Source of the DNA: Patagioenas fasciata
Lineage: Eukaryota > Chordata > Aves > Columbiformes > Columbidae
Assembly (NCBI RefSeq): GCF_037038585.1
Contig: NW_027288510.1
Coordinates: 3,663,001 to 3,727,000 of the forward strand
Direction: 5' to 3'
Length of the DNA stretch: 64,000 nt
Positions 1 through 12,000 of the stretch are shown here, one piece after another; positions within the stretch are counted from its first letter, which is position 1; every line of letters starts with the position of its first letter. The notes under the pieces are model-generated. The model was not told the origin of the DNA, did not search any database, and saw only the letters and a list, made by a program, of their open reading frames with translations. The position numbers and the translations under genes are program-made.

Positions 1-3000
1 GGGTTTGCTCGGGCCCTGTCGGGTTCTGTCGGGCCCTGTCTGGTTTCCTCGGGCCCTGTCGGGCTCCTTTGAGCCCTGTCTGGTTTGCTCGGGCCGTTTC
101 GGGTTTGCTCGGGCCCTGTCAGGCTCCATCGAGCCCTGTCGGGTTTGCTCGGGCCCTGTCAGGCTCCGTCGGGCCCTGTCGGGTTTCCTCGGGCCCTGTC
201 GGGCTCCATAGAGCCCTGTCAGGCTTTGTCGAACCCTGTCGGGCTCCGTCGGGCCCTGTCGGGTTTGCTCGGGCCCTGTCAGGTTTGCTGAAGCCCTGTC
301 AGGCTTCATCGGACCCTGTCGAGTGTGCTCATACCCTGTCGGGCTCCGTCGAGCCCTGTCAGGTTTGCTCGGGCCCTGTCAGGCTCCGTCGGGCCCTGTC
401 GGATTTCCTCGGGCCCTGTCGGGTTTGCTCGGGCCCTGTCAGGTTCCGTCGGGCCCTGTCGGGTTTGCTCGGGCCCTGTCGGGCTCCGTCGGGCCCTGTC
501 GGGTTTCCTCGGGCCCTGTCGGGCTCTATCGAGCCCTGTCAGGCTCCGTCAGGCCTTTTCGGGTTTGCTCGGGCCCTGTCGGGCTCCGTCGGGCCCTGTC
601 AGGCTTTGTCAGGTCCTGTCAGGTTTGTTCGGGCCCTGTCGGGCCTTGTCGGGCCCTGTCAGGTTTGCTCGGGCTCTGTCGGGCTCCGTTAGGCCCTGTC
701 GGGTTTGCTCGGGCTCTGTCGGGTTTGCTCGGGCCCTGTCGGGTTTGCTCGGGCCCTGTCAGGCTCCGTGGGGCCCTGTCGGGTTTGCTCGGGCCCTGTC
801 GGGTTTGCTAGGACCCTGTCGGGCTCCGTCGGGCCCTGTCTGGTTTCCTCAGGCCCTGTCGGGATCCGTCGGGCCCTGTCGGGTTTGCTCAGGCCGTGTC
901 GGGTTTGCTGAAGCCCTGTCAGGCTTCGACGGACCCTGTCGGGTTTGCTCGGGCCCTGTCGGGCATTGTCGAGCCCTGTCGGGTTTGCTCGGGCCCTGTC
1001 AGGCTCCGTCGCGCCCTCTCGGGTTTCCTCGGGCCCTGTCGGGCTCCATCGAGCCCTGTCGGGTTTGCTCGGGCCCTGTCGGGCTCCATCGGACCCTGTC
1101 AGGCTTTGTCGGGTCCTGTCGGGTTTGCTCAGGCCCTGTCGGGCCTTGTCAGGCCCTGTCGGGTTTGCCCGCGTCTTGTCGGGCTCCGTCGGGCCCTGTC
1201 AGATTCGCTCGGGCCCTGTCGGGTTTTCTCGGGCCCTGTCAGGCTCCGTCAGGCCCTGTCGGGTTTGCTCGTGCCCTGTCGGGCTCCGTTGGGCCCTGTC
1301 AGGCTTTGTCAGGTCCTGTCGGGTTTGCTCAGGCCCTGTCGGGCCTTGTCAGGCCCTGTCGGGTTTGCTCGGGCCCTGTCGGGTTTGCCCTGTCCTGTCG
1401 TGCTCCGTCGGGCCCTGTCAGATTCGTTCGGGCCCTGTCGGGTTTGCTCGGGCCCTGTCAGGCTCCGTCAGGCCCTGTCGGGTTTGCTCGGGCCCTGTCA
1501 GGCTCCGTCGGGCACTGTCAGGTTTGCTCAGGCCCTGTCGGGATCCGTTGGGCCCTGTCGGGTTTGCTCGGGCCCTGTCGGACTCCTTCGTGCCCTGTCA
1601 GGTTTGCTCGGGCCCTGTCGGGTTTGCTCGGGCCCTGTCGGGTTTGCTCGGGCCCAGTTGGACTCCTTCGTGCCCTGTCAGGTTTGCTCGGGCCCTGTCG
1701 GGTTTGCTCGGGCCCTGTCAGGCTCCGTCGGGCCCTGTCGGGTTTCCTCGGGCCCTGTCGGACTCTATCGAGCCCTGTCAGGCTCCGTCGGTCTCTTTCG
1801 GCTTTGCTCAGGCCCTGTCAGGCTCCTTTGAGCCCTGTCTGGTTTGCTCGGGCCGTTTCGGATTTGCTCGGGCCCTGTCAGGCTCCATCGAGCCCTGTCG
1901 GGTTTGCTCGGGCCCTGTCAGGCTCCGTCGGGCCCTGTCGGGTTTCCTCGGGCCCTGTCGGGCTCCATAGAGCCCTGTCAGGCTTTGTCGAACCCTGTCG
2001 GGCTCCGTCGGGCCCTGTCGGGTTTGCTCGGGCCCTGTCAGGTTTGCTGAAGCCCTGTCAGGCTTCATCGGACCCTGTCGAGTGTGCTCATACCCTGTCG
2101 GGCTCCGTCGAGCCCTGTCAGGTTTGCTCGGGCCCTGTCAGGCTCCGTCGGGCCCTGTCGGGTTTGCTCGGGCCCTGTCAGACTCCGTCGGGCCCTGTCG
2201 GATTTCCTCGGGCCCTCTCGGGTTCCGTCGGGCCCTGTCGGGTTTCCTCGGGCCCTGTCGGACTCTATCGAGCCCTGTCAGGCTCCGTCGGTCTCTTTCG
2301 GGTTTGCTCAGGCCCTGTCGGCCTCCTTCGGGCCCTGTCAGGCTTTGTCAGGTCCTGTCAGGTTTGCTCGGGCCCTGTCGGGCCTTGTCGGGCCCTGTCG
2401 GGTTTCCTCGGGCCCTGTCGGGCTCCATCGAGCCCTGTCAGGCTCCGTCGGGCCCTTTCGGGTTTCCTTGGGCCCTGTCGGGCTCCGTCGGGCCCTGTCA
2501 GGTTTGCTTGGGCCCTGTCGGGATCCGTTGGGCCCTGTTGGGTTTGCTCGGGCCCTGTAGGGCTCCTTCGTGCCCTGTCAGGTTTGCTCGGGCCCTGTCG
2601 GGCCTTGTCGGGCCCTGTCGGGTTTGCTCGGGCCCTGTCGGGCTCCGTCGGGCCCTGTCGGGTTTCCTCGGGCCCTGTCGGGCTCTATCGAGCCCTGTCA
2701 GGCTCCGTCAGGCCTTTTCGGGTTTGCTCGGGCCCTGTCGGGCTCCGTCGGGCCCTGTCAGGCTTTGTCAGGTCCTGTCAGGTTTGTTCGGGCCCTGTCG
2801 GGCCTTGTCGGGCCCTGTCGGGTTTGCTCGGGCTCTGTCGGGCTCCGTTAGGCCCTGTCGGGTTTGCTCGGGCTCTGTCGGGTTTGCTCGGGCCCTGTCG
2901 GGTTTGCTCGGGCCCTGTCAGGCTCCGTCAAGCCCTGTCGGGTTTGCTCAAGCCCTGTCGGGTTTGCTCGGGCCCTGTCGGGTTTGCCCGCGTCCTGTCG

Positions 3001-6000
3001 GGCTCCGTCAGGCCCTGTCAGATTCGCTCGGGCCCTGTCGGGTTTGCTCGGGCCCTGTCAGGCTCCGTCAGGCCCTGTCGGGTTTGCTCGGGCCCTATCG
3101 GGCTCCGTGGGTCCCTGTCGGGTTTCCTCGGGCCCTGTCGGGCTCCATCGAGCCCTGTCAGGCTCCGTCGGGCCCTTTCGGGTTTCCTTGGGCCCTGTCG
3201 GGCTCCGTCGGGCCCTGTCAGGTTTGCTTGGGCCCTGTCGGGATCCGTTGGGCCCTGTCGGGTTTGCTCGGGCCCTGTAGGGCTCCTTCGTGCCCTGTCA
3301 GGTTTGCTCGGGCCCTGTCGAGTTTGCTCGGGCCCTGTCAGGCTCCGTCGAGTCCTGTCGGGTTTGCTCGGGCCCCGTCAGGCTTTGTCGGGCCCTGTCG
3401 GGTTTCCTTGGGCCCTGTCGGGCTCCATCGAGCCCTGTCAGGCTTTGTCGAACCCTGTCGAGTTTGCTCGGACCATGTCGGGTTTGCTCGGGCCCTGTCG
3501 GGTTCTGTCGGGCCCTGTCTGGTTTCCTCGGGCCCTGTCGGGCTCCTTTGAGCCCTGTCTGGTTTGCTCGGGCCGTTTCGGGTTTGCTCGGGCCCTGTCA
3601 GGCTCCATCGAGCCCTGTCGGGTTTGCTCGGGCCCTGTCAGGCTCCGTCGGGCCCTGTCGGGTTTCCTCGGGCCCTGTCGGGCTCCATAGAGCCCTGTCA
3701 GGCTTTGTCGAACCCTGTCGGGCTCCGTCGGGCCCTGTCGGGTTTGCTCGGGCCCTGTCAGGTTTGCTGAAGCCCTGTCAGGCTTCATCGGACCCTGTCG
3801 AGTGTGCTCATACCCTGTCGGGCTCCGTCGAGCCCTGTCAGGTTTGCTCGGGCCCTGTCAGGCTCCGTCGGGCCCTGTCGGATTTCCTCGGGCCTTGTCG
3901 GGTTTGCTCGGGCCCTGTCAGGTTCCGTCGGGCCCTGTCGGGTTTGCTCGGGCCCTGTCGGGCTCCGTCGGGCCCTGTCGGGTTTCCTCGGGCCCTGTCG
4001 GGCTCTATCGAGCCCTGTCAGGCTCCGTCAGGCCTTTTCGGGTTTGCTCGGGCCCTGTCGGGCTCCGTCGGGCCCTGTCAGGCTTTGTCAGGTCCTGTCA
4101 GGTTTGTTCGGGCCCTGTCGGGCCTTGTCGGGCCCTGTCGGGTTTGCTCGGGCTCTGTCGGGCTCCGTTAGGCCCTGTCGGGTTTGCTCGGGCTCTGTCG
4201 GGTTTGCTCGGGCCCTGTCGGGTTTGCTCGGGCCCTGTCAGGCTCCGTCAAGCTCTGTCGGGTTTGCTCGGGCCCTGTCGGGTTTGCTAGGGCCCTGTCG
4301 GGCTCCGTCGGGCCCTGTCTGGTTTCCTCGGGCCCTGTCGGGATCCGTCGGGCCCTGTCGGGTTTGCTCAGGCCGTGTCGGGTTTGCTGAAGCCCTGTCA
4401 GGCTTCGACGGACCCTGTCGGGTTTGCTCAGGCCCTGTCGGGCCTTGTCAGGCCCTGTCAGGTTTGCCCACGTCTTGTCGGGCTCCGTCGGGCCCTGTCA
4501 GATTCGCTCGGGCCCTGTCGGGTTTGCTCGGGCCCTGTCAGGCTCCGTCAGGCCCTGTCGGGTTTGCTCGTGCCCTGTCGGGCTCCGTCGGGCCCTGTCA
4601 GGCTTTGTCAGGTCCTGTCGGGTTTGCTCGGGCCCTGTCGGGTTTGCCCTGTCCTGTCGTGATCCGTCGGGCCCTGTCGGGTTTGCCCTGTCCTGTCGTG
4701 CTCCGTCGGGCCCTGTCAGATTCGCTCGGGCCCTGTCGGGTTTGCTCGGGCCCTGTCAGGCTCCGTCAGGCCCTGTCGGGTTTGCTCGGGCCCTGTCAGG
4801 CTCCGTCGGGCCCTGTCAGGTTTGCTCAGGCCCTGTCGGGATCCGTTGGGCCCTGTCGGGTTTGCTCGGGCCCTGTCGGACTCCTTCGTGCCCTGTCAGG
4901 TTTGCTCAGGCCCTGTCAGGATCCGTTGGGCCCTGTCGGGTTTGCTCGGGCCCTGTCGGACTCCTTCGTGCCCTGTCAGGTTTGCTCGGGCCCTGTCGGG
5001 TTTGCTCGGGCCCTGTCGGGTTTGCTCGGGCCCTGTCAGGCTCCGTCGAGCCCTGTCAGGTTTGCTCGGGCCCTGTCAGGCTCCGTCGGGCCCTGTCGGG
5101 TTTCCTCGGGCCCTGTCGGGCTCCATCGAGCCCTGTCAGGCTTTGTCGAACCCTGTCGGGTTTGCTCGGGCCCTGTTGGGTTTGCTCGGGTCCTGTCGGG
5201 CTCTGTCGGGCCCTGTCGGGTTTGCTCGTGCCCTGTCAGGCTCCGTCGGGCCCTGTCGGATTTCCTCGGGCCCTCTCGGGTTCCGTCGGGCCCTGTCGGG
5301 TTTCCTCGGGCCCTGTCGGACTCTATCGAGCCCTGTCAGGCTCCGTCGGTCTCTTTCGGGTTTGCTCAGGCCCTGTCGGCCTCCTTCGGGCCCTGTCAGG
5401 CTTTGTCAGGTCCTGTCAGGTTTGCTCGGGCCCTGTCGGGCCTTGTCGGGCCCTGTCGGGTTTGCTCGGGCCCTGTCAGGCTCCGTCGGGCCCTGTCGGG
5501 TTTCCTCGGGCCCTGTCGGGCTCTATCGAGCCCTGTCAGGCTCCGTCAGGCCTTTTCGGGTTTGCTCAGGCCCTGTCGGGCTCCGTCGGGCCCTGTCAGG
5601 CTTTGTCAGGTCCTGTCAGGTTTGTTTGGGCCCTGTCGGGCCTTGTCGGGCCCTGTCGGGTTTGCTCGGGCTCTGTCGGGCTCCGTCAGGCCCTGTCGGG
5701 TTTGCTCGTGCCCTGTCGGGCTCCGTCGGGCCCTGTCAGGCTTTGTCAGGTCCTGTCGGGTTTGCTCGGGCCCTGTCGGGTTTGCCCTGTCCTGTCGTGC
5801 TCCGTCGGGCCCTGTCAGATTCGCTCGGGCCCTGTCGGGTTTGCTCGGGCCCTGTCAGGCTCCGTCAGGCCCTGTCGGGTTTGCTCGGGCCCTGTCAGGC
5901 TCCGTCGGGCCCTGTCAGGTTTGCTCAGGCCCTGTCGGGATCCGTTGGGCCCTGTCGGGTTTGCTCGGGCCCTGTCGGACTCCTTCGTGCCCTGTCAGGT

Positions 6001-9000
6001 TTGCTCGGGCCCTGTCGGGTTTGCTCGGGCCCTGTCAGGCTCCGTCGGGCCCTGTCGGGTTTCCTCGGGCCCTGTCGGGCTCCATCGAGCCCTGTCAGGC
6101 TTTGTCGAACCCTGTCAGGTGTGCTCGGGCCCTGTTGGGTTTGCTCGGGTCCTGTCGGGCTCTGTCGGGCCCTGTCGGGTTTGCTCGGGCCCTGTCAGGC
6201 TCCGTCGGACCCTGTCGTATTTCCTCGGGCCCTCTCGGGTTCCGTCGGGCCCTGTCGGGTTTCCTCGGGCCCTGTCGGACTCTATCGAGCCCTGTCAGGC
6301 TCCGTCGGTCTCTTTCGGGTTTGCTCAGGCCCTGTCGGGCTCCGTCGGGCCCTGTCAGGCTTTGTCAGGTCCTGTCAGGTTTACTCGGGCCCTGTCGGGC
6401 CCTGTCGGGCCCTGTCGGGTTTGCTCGGGCCCTGTCGGGCTCCGTCGGGCCCTGTCGGGTTTCCTCGGGCCCTGTCGGGCTCCGTCGGGCCCTGTCAGGC
6501 TTTGTCAGGTCCTGTCAGGTTTGCTCGGGCCCTGTCGGGCCTTGTCGGGCCCTGTCGGGTTTGCTCGGGCTCTGTCGGGCTCCACCGTGCCCTGTCGGGT
6601 TTGCCCGGGCCCTGTCGGGCACCATCGAGCCCTGTCAGGCTTCGTCGGGCCCTTGCGGGTTTGCTCGGGCCCTGTCGGGCTTCGTCAGGCCCTGTCGGGT
6701 TCGCTCGGGCCCTATCGGGCTCCGTCGGTCCCTGTCGGGTTTCCTCGGGCCTTGTCGGGCTCCATCGAGCCCTGTCGGGCTCCGTCGGGCCCTGTCTGGT
6801 TTCCTCAGGCCCTGTCGGGCTCCGTCGGGCCCTGTCGGGTTTGCTCGGGCCCTGTCGGGTTTGCTGAAGCCCTGTCAGGCTTCGACGGACCCTGTCGGGT
6901 TTGCTCGGGCCCTGTCGGGCTCCGTCGAGTCCTGTCGGGTTTGCTCGGGCACTGTCGGGCTCCGTCGCGCCCTGTCGGGTTTCCTCGGGCCCTGTCAGGC
7001 TCCGTCGCGCCCTGTCGGGTTTCCTCGGGCCCTGTCGGGCCTTGTCAGGCCCTGTCGGGTTTGCTCGGGCCCTGTCGGGTTTGCCCGCGTCCTGTCGGGC
7101 TCCGTCAGGCCCTGTCAGATTCGCTCGGGCCCTGTCGGGTTTGCTCGGGCCCTGTCAGGCTCCGTCAAGCCCTGTCGGGTTTGCTCGGGCCCTGTCGGGT
7201 TTGCTCGGGCCCTGTCGGGCTCCGTCGGGCCCTGTCTGGTTTCCTCAGGCCCTGTCGGGATCCGTCGGGCCCTGTCGGGTTTGCTCAGGCCGTGTCGGGT
7301 TTGCTGAAGCCCTGTCAGGCTTCGACGGACCCTGTCGGGTTTGCTCGGGCCCTGTCGGGCATTGTCGAGCCCTGTCGGGTTTGCTCGGGCCCTGTCAGGC
7401 TCCGTCGCGCCCTGTCGGGTTTCCTCGGGCCCTGTCGGGCTCCATCGAGCCCTGTCTAGTTTGCTCGGGCCTTGTCGGGCTCCATCGGACCCTGTCAGGC
7501 TTTGTCGGGTCCTGTCGGGTTTGCTCAGGCCCTGTCGGGCCTTGTCAGGCCCTGTCGGGTTTGCCCGCGTCTTGTCGGGCTCCGTCGGGCCCTGTCAGAT
7601 TCGCTCGGGCCCTGTCGGGTTTTCTCGGGCCCTGTCAGGCTCCGTCAGGCCCTGTCGGGTTTGCTCGTGCCCTGTCGGGCTCCGTCGGGCCCTGTCAGGC
7701 TTTGTCAGGTCCTGTCGGGTTTGCTCAGGCCCTGTCGGGCCTTGTCAGGCCCTGTCGGGTTTGCTCGGGCCCTGTCGGGTTTGCCCTGTCCTGTCGTGCT
7801 CCGTCGGGCCCTGTCAGATTCGCTCGGGCCCTGTCGGGTTTGCTCGGGCCCTGTCAGGCTCCGTCAGGCCCTGTCGGGTTTGCTCGGGCCCTGTCAGGCT
7901 CCGTCGGGCACTGTCAGGTTTGCTCAGGCCCTGTCGGGATCCGTTGGGCCCTGTCGGGTTTGCTCGGGCCCTGTCGGACTCCTTCGTGCCCTGTCAGGTT
8001 TGTTCGGGCCCTGTCGGGTTTGCTCGGGCCCTGTCGGGTTTGCTCGGGCCCTGTCAGGCTCCGTCGAGCCCTGTCAGGTTTGCTCGGGCCCTGTCGGGTT
8101 TGCTCGGGCCCTGTCAGGCTCCGTTGGGCCCTGTCGGGTTTCCTCGGGCCCTGTCGGGCTCCATCGAGCCCTGTCAGGCTTTGTCGAACGCTGTCGGGTT
8201 TGCTCGGGCCCTGTTGGGTTTGCTCGAGTCCTGTCGGGCTCTGTCGGGCCCTGTCGGGTTTGCTCGGGCCCTGTCAGGCTCCGTCGGGCCCTGTCGGATT
8301 TCCTCGGGCCCTCTCGGGTTCCGTCGGGCCCTGTCGGGTTTCCTCGGGCCCTGTCGGACTCTATCGAGCCCTGTCAGGCTCCGTCGGTCTCTTTCGGGTT
8401 TGCTCAGGCCCTGTCGGCCTCCTTCGGGCCCTGTCAGGCTTTGTCAGGTCCTGTCAGGTTTGCTCGGGCCCTGTCGGGCCTTGTCGGGCCCTGTCGGGTT
8501 TGCTCGGGCCCTGTCAGGCTCCGTCGGGCCCTGTCGGGTTTCCTCGGGCCCTGTCGGGCTCTATCGAGCCCTGTCAGGCTCCGTCAGGCCTTTTCGGGTT
8601 TGCTCGGGCCCTGTCGGGCTCCGTCGGGCCCTGTCAGGCTTTGTCAGGTCCTGTCAGGTTTGTTCGGGCCCTGTCGGGCCTTGTCGGGCCCTGTCGGGTT
8701 TGCTCGGGCTCGGTCGGGCTCCGTCAGGCCCTGTCGGGTTTGCTCGTGCCCTGTCGGGCTCCGTCGGGCCCTGTCAGGCTTTGTCAGGTCCTGTCGGGTT
8801 TGCTCGGGCCCTGTCGGGTTTGCCCTGTCCTGTCGTGCTCCGTCGGGCCCTGTCAGATTCGCTCGGGCCCTGTCGGGTTTGCTCGGGCCCTGTCAGGCTC
8901 CGTCAGGCCCTGTCGGGTTTGCTCGGGCCCTGTCAGGCTCCGTCGGGCCCTGTCAGGTTTGCTCAGGCCCTGTCGGGATCCGTTGGGCCCTGTCGGGTTT

Positions 9001-12000
9001 GCTCGGGCCCTGTCGGACTCCTTCGTGCCCTGTCAGGTTTGCTCAGGCCCTGTCAGGATCCGTTGGGCCCTGTCGGGTTTGCTCGGGCCCTGTCGGACTC
9101 CTTCGTGCCCTGTCAGGTTTGCTCGGGCCCTGTCGGGTTTGCTCGGGCCCTGTCGGGTTTGCTCGGGCCCTGTCAGGCTCCGGCGAGCCCTGTCAGGTTT
9201 GCTCGGGCCCTGTCAGGCTCCGTCGGGCCCTGTCGGGTTTCCTCGGGCCCTGTCGGGCTCCATCGAGCCCTGTCAGGCTCCGTCAGGCCTTTTCGGGTTT
9301 GCTCGGGCCCTGTCGGGCTCCGTCGGGCCCTGTCAGGCTTTGTCAGGTCCTGTCAGGTTTGTTCGGGCCCTGTCGGGCCTTGTCGGGCCCTGTCGGGTTT
9401 GCTCGGGCTCTGTCGGGCTCCGTTAGGCCCTGTCGGGTTTGCTCGGGCTCTGTCGGGTTTGCTCGGGCCCTGTCGGGTTTTCTCGGGCCCTGTCAGGCTC
9501 CGTCAAGCCCTGTCGGGTTTGCTCAAGCCCTGTCGGGTTTGCTAGGGCCCTGTCGGGCTCCGTCGGGCCCTGTCTGGTTTCCTCAGGCCCTGTCAGGATC
9601 TGTCGGGCCCTGTCGGGTTTGCTCAGGCCGTGTCGGGTTTGCTGAAGCCCTGTCAGGCTTCGACGGACCCTGTCGGGTTTGCTCGGGCCCTGTCGGGCAT
9701 TGTCGAGCCCTGTCGGGTTTGCTCGGGCCCTGTCAGGCTCCGTCGCGCCCTGTCGGGTTTCCTCGGGCCCTGTCGGGCTCCATCGAGCCCTGTCGGGTTT
9801 GCTCGGGCCCTGTCGGGCTCCATCGGACCCTGTCAGGCTTTGTCGGGTCCTGTCGGGTTTGCTCAGGCCCTGTCGGGCCTTGTCAGGCCCTGTCGGGTTT
9901 GCCCGCGTCTTGTCGGGCTCCGTCAGGCCCTGTCAGATTCGCTCGGGCCCTGTCGGGTTTTCTCGGGCCCTGTCAGGCTCCGTCAGGCCCTGTCGGGTTT
10001 GCTCGTGCCCTGTCGGGCTCCGTCGGGCCCTGTCAGGCTTTGTCAGGTCCTGTCGGGTTTGCTCAGGCCCTGTCGGGCCTTGTCAGGCCCTGTCGGGTTT
10101 GCTCGGGCCCTGTCGGGTTTGCCCTGTCCTGTCGTGCTCCGTCGGGCCCTGTCAGATTCGCTCGGGCCCTGTCGGGTTTGCTCGGGCCCTGTCAGGCTCT
10201 GTCAGGCCCTGTCGGGTTTGCTCGGGCCCTGTCAGGCTCCGTCGGGCCCTGTCAGGTTTGCTCAGGCCCTGTCGGGATCCGTTGGGCCCTGTCGGGTTTG
10301 CTCGGGCCCTGTCGGACTCCTTCGTGCCCTGTCAGGTTTGCTCAGGCCCTGTCAGGATCCGTTGGGCCCTGTCGGGTTTGCTCGGGCCCAGTTGGACTCC
10401 TTCGTGCCCTGTCAGGTTTGCTCGGGCCCTGTCGGGTTTGCTCGGGCCCTGTCAGGCTCCGTCGAGCCCTGTCAGGTTTGCTCGGGCCCTGTCGGGTTTG
10501 CTCGGGCCCTGTCAGGCTCCGTCGGGCCCTGTCGGGTTTCCTCGGGCCCTGTCGGGCTCCATCGAGCCCTGTCAGGCTTTGTCGAACCCTGTCGGGTTTG
10601 CTCGGGCCCTGTTGGGTTTGCTCGGGTCCTGTCGGGCTCTGTCGGGCCCTGTCGGGTTTGCTCGGGCCCTGTCAGGCTCCGTCGGGCCCTGTCGGATTTC
10701 CTCGGGCCCTCTCGGGTTCCGTCGGGCCCTGTCGGGTTTCCTCGGGCCCTGTCGGGTTTCCTCGGGCCCTGTCGGACTCTATCGAGCCCTGTCAGGCTCC
10801 GTCGGTCTCTTTCGGGTTTGCTCAGGCCCTGTCGGGCTCCTTCGGGCCCTGTCAGGCTTTGTCAGGTCCTGTCAGGTTTGCTCGGGCCCTGTCGGGCCTT
10901 GTCGGGCCCTGTCGGGTTTGCTCGGGCCCTGTCGGGCTCCGTCGGGCCCTGTCGGGTTTCCTCGGGCCCTGTCGGGCTCTATCGAGCCCTGTCAGGCTCC
11001 GTCAGGCCTTTTCGGGTTTGCTCGGGCCCTGTAGGGCTCCGTCGGGCCCTGTCAGGCTTTGTCAGGTCCTGTCAGGTTTGTTCGGGCCCTGTCGGGCCTT
11101 GTCGGGCCCTGTCGGGTTTGCTCGGGCTCTGTCAGGCTCCGTTAGGCCCTGTCGGGTTTGCTCGGGCTCTGTCGGGTTTGCTCGGGCCCTGTCGGGTTTG
11201 CTCGGGCCCTGTCAGGCTCCGTCAAGCCCTGTCGGGTTTGCTCGGGCCCTGTCGGGTTTGCTAGGGCCCTGTCGGGCTCCGTCGGGCCCTGTCTGGTTTC
11301 CTCGGGCCCTGTCGGGATCCGTCGGGCCCTGTCGGGTTTGCTCAGGCCGTGTCGGGTTTGCTGAAGCCCTGTCAGGCTTCGACGGACCCTGTCGGGTTTG
11401 CTCGGGCCCTGTCGGGCATTGTCGAGCCCTGTCGGGTTTGCTCGGGCCCTGTCAGGCTCCGTCACGCCCTGTCATGTTTCCTCTGGCCCTGTCAGGCTCC
11501 ATCGAGCCCTGTCGGGTTTGCTCGGGCCCTGTCGGGCTCCATCGGACCCTGTCAGGCTTTGTCGGGTCCTGTCGGGTTTGCTCAGGCCCTGTCGGGCCTT
11601 GTCAGGCCCTGTCGGGTTTGCCCGCGTCTTGTCGGGCTCCGTCAGGCCCTGTCAGATTCGCTCGGGCCCTGTCGGGTTTGCTCGGGCCCTGTCAGGCTCC
11701 GTCAGGCCCTGTCGGGTTTGCTCGTGCCCTGTCGGGCTCCGTCGGGCCCTGTCAGGCTTTGTCAGGTCCTGTCGGGTTTGCTCGGGCCCTGTCGGGTTTG
11801 CCCTGTCCTGTCGTGCTCCGTCGGGCCCTGTCAGATTCGCTCGGGCCCTGTCGGGTTTGCTCGGGCCCTGTCAGGCTCCGTCAGGCCCTGTCGGGTTTGC
11901 TCGGGCCCTGTCAGGCTCCGTCGGGCCCTGTCAGGTTTGCTCAGGCCCTGTCGGGATCCGTTGGGCCCTGTCGGGTTTGCTCGGGCCCTGTCGGACTCCT